Origin: Deltaproteobacteria bacterium
GTDB taxonomy: Bacteria; Desulfobacterota; Binatia; Binatales; Binataceae
Direction of reading: 5' to 3'
Assembly: GCA_021817345.1 (NCBI GenBank)
Contig: JAKAVC010000138.1
Span: 24,734-88,733 of the forward strand
Length of the DNA: 64,000 nt
Position numbers and translations under genes: made by a program. The notes beneath the pieces are model-generated. The model searched no databases. It saw nothing but the letters and a program-made list of their open reading frames with translations, and had not been told where the DNA came from. This document shows positions 25,835 through 34,405 of the stretch, one piece after another. Each line of letters begins with the position of its first letter. Positions within the stretch are counted from its first letter, which is position 1.

Positions 25835-28345
25835 CTACCAACCGGTTATGTGAATGTTCGGCGTGAGCCAGCGTTTATGTGCGATGTTGCCCTTGATGTT
25901 ATTGATATATTTTACTGCCGCGGGATCGTACCATCCCCCCGAGTAGTGCATCCCGATACACCCCCAGAGGAGCGTGTCGAGGTTGGCCTGGCTGGGATTG
26001 TTTGCGTAGGCTGCCGCGTCTTCGGCGTAAGTGTTATGGCCGGGTTGGGCGGGACGCCTCGCAAAATACGGCGCCCAATCGCCATTGATACATGATCGCG
26101 TGTCGGCAAAGCGGTATTCCGCGGCGAATGACGTTGAGTCCTTGATCATCGGCCACGTCTTCCACTCATAGTACACTTTTGTCTGCCACGCCGACCACGA
26201 GGTATAGCAACAGTACGGGCATGATGCTTTGCGCCCGTCGGCGAGCGGGATAGTGGTATTCCAGAGCGCGGCGAACCCGTCCTGGACGCATTGCGGTCGC
26301 GTGGTTCGCTTGTCACCGGTCGTCCATTGGCGCCAGAAGCTTTCCTCCCAGGCCTGGCCACGAACCACGTTTTCGTCGATTCCGTACTTGCACGCCGCCC
26401 ATCGCATGATCATGTCGGTGGAACCCGTGTAGTCGCCCTTGATTCGCGCGTATTGCGCGTAGCTCGCCAGTGTCTCGAACGTGTACCCTTCCGCTCTGAA
26501 AGCGGCGAGATCGGAGGGGGTGGCGACGGTTCGATTAAAGGGGATGTTGCCTGGAATGGTCTCGGGGGTGGAAGGAATCTCCGCCGCGCATTGCCGTCCG
26601 CTTGGCAGCGCCGCGTGCGGCGGCAGAGTCGGAAAATACCCGTCCTCGCGCAACGCCGAGGTCAACACCCGCGCCCCCGCGCCAGGCTCCGACGCGGACG
26701 CCGGCCGCGCGAACGCCACCGTCAGAATCACCGGCAGGACAAGGGTGGCCGCACCCGCGAACATCCGGCGCGGATCACGCGCGGAGAGAGAGCCTGTGGC
26801 GGCGTCCGGAATCGCTTGAAGCGTCATGACGCGTTGCCGCTCCGCGATCATCCAAAGGAGATAGAACATGATTCCATCCATGCGGTGAACGTCTCCTATG
26901 CCGGCCTCCGCGAACGCGCGGCAGAACGAAGGCAGTATCAGGAAGAAAAACAGGGGCTTCAGGTTCCAGGGATCCCCTGGGCGTCTGAGGAGCGCAATCC
27001 AGGGTCGCAGCATGATGCAAAGCCAGAAAACAAGCGCGGGAACTCCGAGTCCCACCGCGATCGATAAATAACCTTCATGAGTCGAGGTGTCCGGCCCCTG
27101 CGACCAGAAGCTGTCCCAGCTTGGAAAACGCGGGTCCTTGAAAATCGCGCCTTCGACATCGTACCCGTAGCCGGTAAAAGGCCGTTCCAGTATTTTCCGC
27201 AGTTCGAACTTCCAAGCGAGCGTTCGCCCCGTAAGCGTGGTGACATCGCGGCTCACCCCCAGCTTTGCCGTGGCTCCCAACGCGCCGTAAACCAGCGCGC
27301 CGGCGAGAGCGACCGCCGCGCACACGAGCATCCCGCGTGCCCGATACCTCCAGAGCAAATACGCGCCAGCTCCAATAGCCAGCGCGACCGCAGGTGAGCG
27401 CGAGTCGGCCATCAGGTCGAAGACGGCCCCCGCCAGAATACTGAAGGCCAGTACCACACGTTGCCGGCGCGTCGCGCGTCCCCAGATGCTCAACGCGACG
27501 CCAATACTCAGGAACGCCAGGCTGCCGACCACGTTGGGGCTGTAGAAGACTCCCTCGAACCGGTCGATGCCCGAGGTATCGCGAATCCACGTGTACATGC
27601 CGGTCGCGTCGTGGACCGCACGCCATGCGCCCGTCCAAGTGCCCCCTTCAACAAATACCCTTCGCGGCAATGCGACCGCGGCAAATGCCGTCAGGCAGAG
27701 AAGGACCCCGCATCCGGCGAGAAAGCCCCACAAAACCGCATCCACGTCCGTCGCGCAAGCGGTCGAAAGCGAGACCGCCGCGAGTGCCGCGAACAGAAGC
27801 ACTGTGGGGACGAGACGGCCGGCCGAGATCAATGGGTCGAGGGAATAGATGACCGAGACCGCCGCCCATCCAAAGTACACGAGGAATACGGCGAGGTAGC
27901 GCTCCCTGACTACTCCTCTATGGTACGCGGCCGCAATGGCCGGCAGGCAGAATGCGAGAAGCAGTGGATAATGCAGCCACCATCGCTTCTCAGGGTCAAG
28001 CGGAATCAGATTGACATAAGGCAGGGCCTCCACCAGCACCAGGGCGGGCACCAGCCGGAGCGGATTACGCGTGGTCCATCCAACCGTCCAAAGCAGTAAC
28101 GCCCCGCCGACTAATCCGGCGATCGCAAATGCCAGATAGAGCGAATGGATGTTCAGAACCAGGACCGCCAGCATTCCGAGCGCGGCCGCGGAGGCGACGA
28201 CGGCGAGGCGCGGCGGAACGCGCGCGGGCCGCACCTCGAGGTCATCGAAGAGGCGATGACGCTCGGAGGCCGGCCCCGGCGAGTCGAAGATCTTCGCTTC
28301 CCCACGCGGGCGCGGGGCGCCGGAAAACGCCTCCGTGCTATCCAT
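25835..28345 (-). CDS. O-antigen ligase/polymerase-like membrane protein fused to a secreted Cys-rich lysozyme-like domain
   Basis: Last gene of the exopolysaccharide operon. I take the ATG at 28345, which overlaps the upstream stop (ATGGATAG); the track start at 28414 adds 23 residues. The N-terminal roughly 525 aa (numbering from 28345) is a multi-helix Wzy/WaaL-like protein with a periplasmic loop containing TLTGRTLAWKFELRKI and GYGYDVEG, which join or polymerise polysaccharide repeats. Then comes a sequence that looks like a signal peptide inside the chain (MFAGAATLVLPVILTVAFARPASASEPG, near 26764). The roughly 280-aa tail has several Cys residues and motif GIDENVVRGQAWEESFW, which resembles the Glu-containing motif of lytic transglycosylases. 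It would face the periplasm. A broken second copy of the tail lies at 43636. Confidence 0.82.
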   Translation of the reverse strand: MDSTEAFSGAPRPRGEAKIFDSPGPASERHRLFDDLEVRPARVPPRLAVVASAAALGMLAVLVLNIHSLYLAFAIAGLVGGALLLWTVGWTTRNPLRLVPALVLVEALPYVNLIPLDPEKRWWLHYPLLLAFCLPAIAAAYHRGVVRERYLAVFLVYFGWAAVSVIYSLDPLISAGRLVPTVLLFAALAAVSLSTACATDVDAVLWGFLAGCGVLLCLTAFAAVALPRRVFVEGGTWTGAWRAVHDATGMYTWIRDTSGIDRFEGVFYSPNVVGSLAFLSIGVALSIWGRATRRQRVVLAFSILAGAVFDLMADSRSPAVALAIGAGAYLLWRYRARGMLVCAAVALAGALVYGALGATAKLGVSRDVTTLTGRTLAWKFELRKILERPFTGYGYDVEGAIFKDPRFPSWDSFWSQGPDTSTHEGYLSIAVGLGVPALVFWLCIMLRPWIALLRRPGDPWNLKPLFFFLILPSFCRAFAEAGIGDVHRMDGIMFYLLWMIAERQRVMTLQAIPDAATGSLSARDPRRMFAGAATLVLPVILTVAFARPASASEPGAGARVLTSALREDGYFPTLPPHAALPSGRQCAAEIPSTPETIPGNIPFNRTVATPSDLAAFRAEGYTFETLASYAQYARIKGDYTGSTDMIMRWAACKYGIDENVVRGQAWEESFWRQWTTGDKRTTRPQCVQDGFAALWNTTIPLADGRKASCPYCCYTSWSAWQTKVYYEWKTWPMIKDSTSFAAEYRFADTRSCINGDWAPYFARRPAQPGHNTYAEDAAAYANNPSQANLDTLLWGCIGMHYSGGWYDPAAVKYINNIKGNIAHKRWLTPNIHITGW

Positions 28346-29129
28346 CGGAATTTCCGGACGCGAGGCCATTTCTTCGCGGAGCCCGCTCGCCCAGTTCCGC
28401 CGCGCGCAGTTCATTCGAGTACAGGATTGCGCGCAGGAGCGGCGACTCGGCGAGATTCAGCAAAAGGTTTATATTCGGGATTACGCAGTGGCCGCCGATA
28501 AACCCGGGGAAGTAACGAACGCGCGGCAGGAAGTCGATTTCGTCGAAGAAGCTCGTGATCTCGAAATAGTCTCCATCGACGCGTTCCGCGTAACGATTCA
28601 GCTCCTGGGCAAAGGCGATCAATGTGCCGAAGTAGGTTGTCTCGGCGAGCTTGGCGAGCTCAAGGGTCTCGGGCCGGCTGACGCGGGCGGTTTTCATCCC
28701 AGCCGCCTGGAAGTGCTTTTCCGCGTAGGCGGCGGTATCGATGTCCGTCGCGGCCACGAACTTTACATAGTGCAGAAGGTCCCGCGCCATGCGCACGTGC
28801 TTGCCGCGCACCGGGCTATAGGCGACCGCCACTCCCGTGCGGTCCGCGACAGAGCGCGTCGTCCCGGGCGGCACCGTACTGTTGATCACGGTCAGGCGCG
28901 GCGCGAAACGCCTGATGTACTCGCACGCGGTATCGACGAAGTCGGCCCCGCGAAACGGAAAACATATGTGCATGACCTCGACGGGCTGCTCGAATTCGCG
29001 CGGTTCTATATCGTGTCGCAGGACCGTCCCGCGCTTTTCGAGCACGTCCGCGAGCGCGCCGCCCACTTCGCCCATCCCGACGACCAAGGTTGCTCCGTTA
29101 ACATCCGTCTTTTTCACTGTGCGGTTCAT
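28338..29129 (-). CDS. Short nucleotide-sugar dehydrogenase-like protein
   Basis: 263-aa Rossmann protein. The N-terminus ATLVVGMGEVGGALADVLEKRG binds a dinucleotide. INSTVPPGTTRSVAD, RGKHVRMARDLL, and PETLELAKLAETTYFGTLIAFAQELN match UDP-glucose/UDP-N-acetyl-sugar 6-dehydrogenases, and FPGFIGGHCVIPN parallels their catalytic Cys loop (GGxC). Normal enzymes are 400-450 aa; this one lacks most of the C-terminal UDP-sugar-binding domain. It could be a trimmed paralogue with another role or a partly degraded gene. Its overlap with the glycosyltransferase (4 nt) and the ligase suggests it is still translated. In this operon it could have supplied uronic-acid oxidation (WbpA-like) for the diacetamido sugar, which is inference. 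Confidence 0.7.
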   Translation of the reverse strand: MNRTVKKTDVNGATLVVGMGEVGGALADVLEKRGTVLRHDIEPREFEQPVEVMHICFPFRGADFVDTACEYIRRFAPRLTVINSTVPPGTTRSVADRTGVAVAYSPVRGKHVRMARDLLHYVKFVAATDIDTAAYAEKHFQAAGMKTARVSRPETLELAKLAETTYFGTLIAFAQELNRYAERVDGDYFEITSFFDEIDFLPRVRYFPGFIGGHCVIPNINLLLNLAESPLLRAILYSNELRAAELGERAPRRNGLASGNSDG

Positions 29130-30337
29130 GTTGCTCCTTTCCTCTGCGCCAGAGCGCCGGGGCTTGTGTTGGCCTCGGAGTCTCCGAGAAGTGAATCGAC
29201 AATCCGGCAGTACTCAGTCGATTGGGTCTGCCAGCCGATTGACTGGACCACGCGCCGCGCATGCATTGCGAGGCGCAGTCTGCGCTCGGGGTCGCGGTGG
29301 AGTTCCTCGATTCCGGCCGCAAGGTCCGCGCTGTTGCCCGGCTCGAAGAAGCGCACCGCGTTGCCGTTGAAATAATGCTCGATAGTGCGCAGGCGCGCGG
29401 TTATCGTCGGGATTCCCATCGCGGCGTAATCGAGCAGCTTGACCGGAAGCATCAGGTGCGTGGCGCTGGTGGCGCGATTCGGCACCAGGCCGACGTCAAC
29501 GCCGGCGAGCGTGGTCGGCAAGCGTTCGACCGCAACCGGGGGCAGGAAGGTGACGCACTCGCCGAGGCAAAGCCGCGCCGCGAGACGGCGAGCCTCTTCG
29601 AGATAGTCGCCCGTTCCAATTACCAGGAATCTGAGACCGGGAACCCGCCGGCGCGCGAGTTCCACCGCCTCCAGCGCGATATCCAGTCCAAGCCGATGAG
29701 TCAGCGTTCCGTGACACGCAACCGTGAATTCGCGCGCCGATTGACGAATGCCTTTCGATGGACGAAAGACATCGGGGTCGGGCGCATTCATGACGACCGC
29801 GATTTTCCGCGCCGGAATGCCGGCTTTGATCAGGCGCGCGCGATGAAGGTCGTGAACCGCGAGAACGCGATCCGCGCACGCGGCGCTCGCGCGCTCAACG
29901 CCCATCAGAAGGCGCGCGCCGATGGCGCCGCGCCTGCCGCCGAACTTGTCACGATAAAGCTCGGGCATCGTATCGTGGATGTCCAGAAGCAGCTTCGCAC
30001 CGAGGCATCTTAAGGGCAGGGCCGAGAGCACAGCCGCGTCCGGCATCGTGCACACGACCGCGAGATTGTAGCGCCTGCGCAGGCCCATTCTGAACGCGGT
30101 CCAGGCCGCGATTGTGAAGAAGCGCGCGTAGCTTCGCAGGTAGCGGCTTCGGCTCGCCCCCCGGTAACGCGGCATCCGGATGCCAACGAGATTGACGCCA
30201 TGCAGGTTCGCTTCGTGTGCGGAATCGAGGCAGATTACGTCAACCTGGTCGCCCCGGCGGGCGAGCGCCTCGGCGTGACGCTTGACGCGGCCGTCGTGAA
30301 TATAGGTGGTGTAGGCGATGACAAGAATTCTCGCCAT
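29126..30337 (-). CDS. Glycosyltransferase, GT4-like (GT-B fold)
   Basis: 403-aa transferase for exopolysaccharide repeat assembly at the cytoplasmic membrane face. The start ATG at 30337 has aggaga 5 nt before it; the longer track start adds out-of-place sequence. The N-terminal Rossmann domain is MARILVIAYTTYIHDGRVKRHAEAL, with LLLDIHDTMPELYRDKFGG and VLAVHDLHRARLIKAGIPARKIAVVMNAPD. The C-terminal domain has ACHGTLTHRLGLDIALEAVEL and LMLPVKLLDYAAMGIPTI, where the EX7E-type motif usually sits; the first Glu seems altered. Donor and linkage unknown. Flanked tightly by deacetylase and dehydrogenase-like genes. Confidence 0.87.
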   Translation of the reverse strand: MARILVIAYTTYIHDGRVKRHAEALARRGDQVDVICLDSAHEANLHGVNLVGIRMPRYRGASRSRYLRSYARFFTIAAWTAFRMGLRRRYNLAVVCTMPDAAVLSALPLRCLGAKLLLDIHDTMPELYRDKFGGRRGAIGARLLMGVERASAACADRVLAVHDLHRARLIKAGIPARKIAVVMNAPDPDVFRPSKGIRQSAREFTVACHGTLTHRLGLDIALEAVELARRRVPGLRFLVIGTGDYLEEARRLAARLCLGECVTFLPPVAVERLPTTLAGVDVGLVPNRATSATHLMLPVKLLDYAAMGIPTITARLRTIEHYFNGNAVRFFEPGNSADLAAGIEELHRDPERRLRLAMHARRVVQSIGWQTQSTEYCRIVDSLLGDSEANTSPGALAQRKGAT

Positions 30338-30348
30338 GTTTCTCCTAG

Positions 30349-31578
30349 TTATCTGGCAAGCGGGTGCTCGCTCAGCCGACGCACGGTTGCGCGCCGGGAA
30401 CCGGGCCGCCTGATGACGGGCTGCCCGCCGTTTTCGATTGACAGTTGAAGCTCCGAGCGCTCGCGCCACCATTCGGCAACCTCCGACGGCAGCGCGCGCC
30501 ACGCCGACGGCAGCTCCGCGAGCATCCGGAGCAGGTCTTCGTAGGCCCCAAGAAGCCGCCCGTCGCCCATGTAGTCGGGATGCGTAAGCGTCAGAATCAT
30601 CCCGCCGACCGAGGCTGTCCAATTCGCCTTCATCACCCAGACCGGGAGCGGACTGCGATGCAGCAGACGGATCAACGTATGGTCCTGGGCGAGCGTGTAC
30701 GGCAGCTCGACCATCCGCGACAGCATGAACGGAAACAGGCTGCAGGTGCCGCCTGGCCACGGTTCGTAGGGATCGGTGTCCGAGAAGCTCGAATCGAAAT
30801 CGAAGGCCATCGTCGCGATCCACGACGCGTCGCGCGGCGTGGACGGCGCTCGAAATCCGCGCAGGCCGTGAGCCGCGGCCATCCGCTCGACGATCGGCGC
30901 AAGGCTCGCGAAGTCCCGCGCGCTTCGAAACAGCCGTCCATCGTGGCTGAGGCCGTGTGCGCCGAATTCAAATCCGCGCGCGCGAAGCCGCGTCACCAGA
31001 TTCCAGTCGATTCGGTACTGCGTCAGGGGAAGGTTCCACGCCGAACGGAAGCCGTATCGTTCCTCGAGATCGGCAATTCGTTCGATACGCGCGAAACCCG
31101 AGGAACTTTCCACGTCATGGGTCAGCACCACGCAGCATTGGTGGCCGTCGGGCCAGAAGCCGATATGCCAGCCGTCGTCGCGCCCAAGCATCCCAAGGCT
31201 CAAGCGCAGCCATTCGCTCCAGAATTCCAGGAGCGCGCTTTCGCACGGCCAGTGCGGAAATTCGGGCTTGACGCGTGCGCGTATCGTCGCCTCGTTCAGA
31301 CGACGGCGCACGGGGAACGGAATCAGCCGCTTTAATTTGTGGCACGCCCGCGTCTGGCGCGACTGACGATAGCCCTGGCGCGAGAGATATGATTCGAAAA
31401 GGAAACGCTCGGCGATGAACTCCGACGACAGGATCATCGGCTCCAGCGCGTCGCGCCATTGCTCGGGGAGCTTCCAGAACGAGAAGGCGTCGTTGCGCGC
31501 GCGCGTTGCAAGTGCGCGGCAATCCGCTGAAACCGCGCCGATTCCGGCGCTTATCGCCGAGCCGGCACTCATCTCCAT
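30349..31578 (-). CDS. Polysaccharide deacetylase-like protein (NodB fold)
   Basis: 409 aa, likely removing acetyl groups from an N-acetylated sugar in the exopolysaccharide. Start chosen at ATG 31578 (or ATG 31572, which overlaps the previous stop as ATGA); the track ORF to 32256 lies in a neighbour's frame. The catalytic domain has VVLTHDVESSSGFARI (the metal-binding DD variant HDVE), FRSAWNLPLTQYRID, and RGFEFGAHGLSHDGRLF with the H-x-x-x-H ligands. There is a further block GFRAPSTPRDASWI (catalytic Arg). The N-terminal 150 residues have no family I know. The family is typical of XrtA-type loci, though only loosely like their TIGR-defined member. Confidence 0.82.
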   Translation of the reverse strand: MEMSAGSAISAGIGAVSADCRALATRARNDAFSFWKLPEQWRDALEPMILSSEFIAERFLFESYLSRQGYRQSRQTRACHKLKRLIPFPVRRRLNEATIRARVKPEFPHWPCESALLEFWSEWLRLSLGMLGRDDGWHIGFWPDGHQCCVVLTHDVESSSGFARIERIADLEERYGFRSAWNLPLTQYRIDWNLVTRLRARGFEFGAHGLSHDGRLFRSARDFASLAPIVERMAAAHGLRGFRAPSTPRDASWIATMAFDFDSSFSDTDPYEPWPGGTCSLFPFMLSRMVELPYTLAQDHTLIRLLHRSPLPVWVMKANWTASVGGMILTLTHPDYMGDGRLLGAYEDLLRMLAELPSAWRALPSEVAEWWRERSELQLSIENGGQPVIRRPGSRRATVRRLSEHPLAR

Positions 31579-32426
31579 AGCGACTCGCGCCCCGTAAGCC
31601 GGCGCATTTGATGGCGGCGCACGAAAGCGACCATTTCCGGGGTGGCGGGACGCGGCTTGCGCCGCAGATAGCCCTCGATATATCCGGCAAGCAGAGCCCC
31701 GGCGGTGATTCCCGGCGGCCATCCGAAGAAAAGCTTCACCGCGCGCGCCGCGACGAATACCGGCGAATAGCCAACATTGTAGGCCGCTTCGCCGGCGGCC
31801 CTGCGGCTTTTCCACAGTCCGCCGGCCGCGCCCTGCGGGCGATGATGGTACGCGCGGATATGGCGAAAATTCCGCGTCTCGAATCCGTGCATCATCGCGC
31901 CCACTTCGTCGAGCGTGTCCCATCCGAGTTCCGGACGGATTGCGCCGATCGCCTCGAAGCACGCGCGCGAATACATCTTGACCGCGCCGCGCGTGTGAAA
32001 GGACGGAGCAACCACTTCGCGCCATCCGTCCGCGCGCGGTTCCAGGAGCGTGGCGCTCGCGATTCCGAGCTTCGGATTGCGCTGGAATTCGGCGAGAAGA
32101 AGTTCGGCGAACCGCGCGTCGAAGCTCAGATCGGCGTCGAGCCTCAGGATGGCGTCGCAGTCCAGCCACTTCCCGCGGCGAAGAAATCGCGCGACGACCG
32201 ACTCGCCGCCGGCGGCGCGCGGCTCGTCCGACGCAAGATGGTGCGGTTCGATCCATGGCGCGCCATGCGCCGCGGCTTCGATGATTTCAGCGGTGCGATC
32301 GGCCGAACCGTCGTTGATTACAATCCATCGTTTCGGTTTGACGGTCTGCGCCGTCATCGACGCAATCAGCCGCGGGAGCATCCGCTCCTCATCGCGGGCG
32401 GGGGTTATGGCGATGTAATCGTTCAT
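31569..32426 (-). CDS. Glycosyltransferase family 2
   Basis: 285-aa inverting GT-A transferase, peripheral at the inner membrane face, probably adding one residue to the lipid-linked repeat. MNDYIAITPARDEERMLPRLIASM begins the GT2 fold, WIVINDGSADRTAEI is the nucleotide-binding stretch, and AILRLDADLSF holds the metal-binding D-x-D. LGWDTLDEVGAMMHG is the likely catalytic-base region (ED-like). It overlaps the truncated FemAB-like gene by ATGA and the deacetylase gene by a few nt. Sugar specificity unknown. Confidence 0.9.
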   Translation of the reverse strand: MNDYIAITPARDEERMLPRLIASMTAQTVKPKRWIVINDGSADRTAEIIEAAAHGAPWIEPHHLASDEPRAAGGESVVARFLRRGKWLDCDAILRLDADLSFDARFAELLLAEFQRNPKLGIASATLLEPRADGWREVVAPSFHTRGAVKMYSRACFEAIGAIRPELGWDTLDEVGAMMHGFETRNFRHIRAYHHRPQGAAGGLWKSRRAAGEAAYNVGYSPVFVAARAVKLFFGWPPGITAGALLAGYIEGYLRRKPRPATPEMVAFVRRHQMRRLTGRESLWR

Positions 32427-32884
32427 GCGAGAAACCGCTGGAGAGACACTCCCACGAGTCGCGTGAGCGGAGCGTGAAGATTACGCCAAAGCCGCGGCGC
32501 GGGCGGATGCGCGCCCGAAGCATTGAGCGGGAGTTCACGCGCCTCATCGTCAAGCGAGAGCGGCGGGCAGAAATCCGAGAAGGACAGCGAGACCATCCGG
32601 GGACGCGGCGGATGCGCGCTTCGCGTGAATACGCATCCCGCGGTACCCCGGCCATCCGCCGACAGCATGGCGACGGACAGTTCCAGGCGGTGTGCGCGTT
32701 CGAGCGCCCCGAGCCAGGGCTCACGATGATAGAGCGTTGCGCCGTCCGTCGCCTGGAACGGAGCACGCCATCGCGGGAGCGCCTCGCTCAGAGGCTCGAC
32801 TGCGAGTTCGCCGGCGGTGTGCCGTTTGTACGGGCGCGCCTCGGCGCGCCGTGCCTCGGAAACCGCGTTATTCGTCATCGCCAT
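32423..32884 (-). pseudogene. Truncated FemAB-like (GNAT) protein, N-terminal domain only
   Basis: 153-aa product aligned by motif to the N-terminal part of FemAB/GNAT proteins of exosortase-type polysaccharide loci: GATLYHREPWLGALERAHRLELSVAML, then GRGTAGCVFTRS and MVSLSFSDFCPPLSLDDE. Full-length members run to about 330-360 aa and have a second acyltransferase domain; nothing here follows the stop, because the GT2 gene begins at the ATGA overlap. I infer an internal deletion that kept the reading start but removed the catalytic core. It starts directly against the flippase stop (no spacer). Whether the remnant is functional is unclear; loss of function is more likely. Confidence 0.6.
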
Positions 32885-34405
32885 TCAACCATCCTGGCGA
32901 GCCGCGGCGGCAACGATTGGCCGCGGTTCGCGTCCGAGCGCCGCCGAGAGCATCGCCCCAAGGTTCGAGCGCTCGACCCGAAAGTAAACGAGGATCGCCG
33001 CAACCGAGGCCACGGCGAGCGCGGCGGGCGCGTCAAGCCCGGCTGCGAGAGCGAACAAACGTGCCGCGAAGGCCGCGATTGCGCACAGGGCCGCGACTTT
33101 GAGCCCGGGCAGCGCCGCTTCAAGAAGTTCGCGCGCGTCCAGTCCGGCCGCGGCGCAAGCGAGCCAAAGCCCGGTTACGCTGATCAGCGTTTCGACGGCG
33201 CTCATCCCGGCGCTTACGCCTGAAAGTCCTTCGGCGCTTAACGAAAAGACCGCCGCAACGATAAGCGCGAGCCTGCCGGTGTGAAGATAGATGTCGTAGG
33301 ACGGATGGTTGGTCGCGTAATAGACGGAACCGATTCCAACCTCCAGTCCGGCGAACATCAGCCCCGCCGCCAGCAGTCGCATCGGCAGGGCCGCCGCAAT
33401 CCACTTGGCGCCGTACACCGTGGCGAGCAGTTCGGGCGCGACGATCGCGGCGCATACCGCGAAGGCTGGAACGATTCGAGCCAGGTAGCCGAAGAAGTCG
33501 CGGTAAGCCGTTGCCAGCCGGTGGTCCTCGCCGCGCAGCCGACAGAACGCGGGAAAAGTCACGCGCCCGGCCACGCGATGCAGCCGGTCAGGCACGAAGC
33601 GGAGCAGGTCCCATGCGATCGAGTAGAACCCCAGCGCGGAACTGCCGAGCATCCGCCCGACCAGCACGTAGTCGGCGTTCGAGGAGATGGCCGTCAGGAG
33701 CCTCGCTCCGCAAACAGTGCCCGCAAAGCGCGCGAAATCGCCCGCCGCGCGCACGCTCGGCGCGCCGCGCGGCAGGCGCGCGTCCGCGGCCCACAACGTG
33801 GCCGCTCGGAGCGAAAGGCGTGCCGCCAACCCCGCGGGGAGGCTCCACAGCGGCATCCCGAGCGCGAGGCTCCAGAAGGCCGCCGCGATGAACCCGACCT
33901 CGCCAAGCACGTCGGCAACGGCCAGGGCGCCGAAGCGAAGCTCGCGGCGAAGGCGCGCGTCGGATATAACCGCGGTTGCGGCGAGGAGAATCGGAAGGCA
34001 CAACAGACGCGCGCCCTCGGTGAGCCGCGGCATCGCCATCAGACGCGCAATTACCGGCGCGCCGGCGTAGAGAACGCCCGCGACGAGCGCGCCAAGCCCG
34101 GTGGTCAGCCAGAAGGCGGTCGATTCGTGCTCGGGACGCAGCTCGTCGCGTTGGATTAGTGCGTCCGGTATTCCGGCCTCGGTGAAGAGCGTCGCGAACG
34201 CGCATACTATCAGCAGGATGCGAAACAGGCCGAAGTCCCCGGGCGTGAGCGCGCGCGCGAGCGCGACCGTCGCGCCGAGCCGGAGCGCCTGGACCGCGGT
34301 CTCGCCGGCGATATTGTCGCGCACGCTTGTGGCGAAGCCGCGCCAGAACGCGCGATCGTGCGGCGTCAGTGCTTCGCCCGGACTGCCTTGCGTCTGCGCG
34401 GCCAT
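32885..34405 (-). CDS. Polysaccharide flippase, Wzx/MATE-type
   Basis: 506-aa integral membrane protein that probably turns lipid-linked repeats from the cytoplasmic to the periplasmic leaflet. About 12-14 hydrophobic segments; GFATSVRDNIAGETAVQALRLGATVALARALTPGDFGLFRI at the N-terminus and LGFYSIAWDLLRFVPDRLHRVAGRVTFPAFCRL in the middle are typical of the WzxC/PST polysaccharide transporter family. Start at ATG 34405, directly overlapping the upstream TGA (TGATG); the GTG one codon earlier is the alternative. Its presence with the ligase-like polymerase gives a Wzy-dependent assembly route. Confidence 0.9.
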   Translation of the reverse strand: MAAQTQGSPGEALTPHDRAFWRGFATSVRDNIAGETAVQALRLGATVALARALTPGDFGLFRILLIVCAFATLFTEAGIPDALIQRDELRPEHESTAFWLTTGLGALVAGVLYAGAPVIARLMAMPRLTEGARLLCLPILLAATAVISDARLRRELRFGALAVADVLGEVGFIAAAFWSLALGMPLWSLPAGLAARLSLRAATLWAADARLPRGAPSVRAAGDFARFAGTVCGARLLTAISSNADYVLVGRMLGSSALGFYSIAWDLLRFVPDRLHRVAGRVTFPAFCRLRGEDHRLATAYRDFFGYLARIVPAFAVCAAIVAPELLATVYGAKWIAAALPMRLLAAGLMFAGLEVGIGSVYYATNHPSYDIYLHTGRLALIVAAVFSLSAEGLSGVSAGMSAVETLISVTGLWLACAAAGLDARELLEAALPGLKVAALCAIAAFAARLFALAAGLDAPAALAVASVAAILVYFRVERSNLGAMLSAALGREPRPIVAAAARQDG

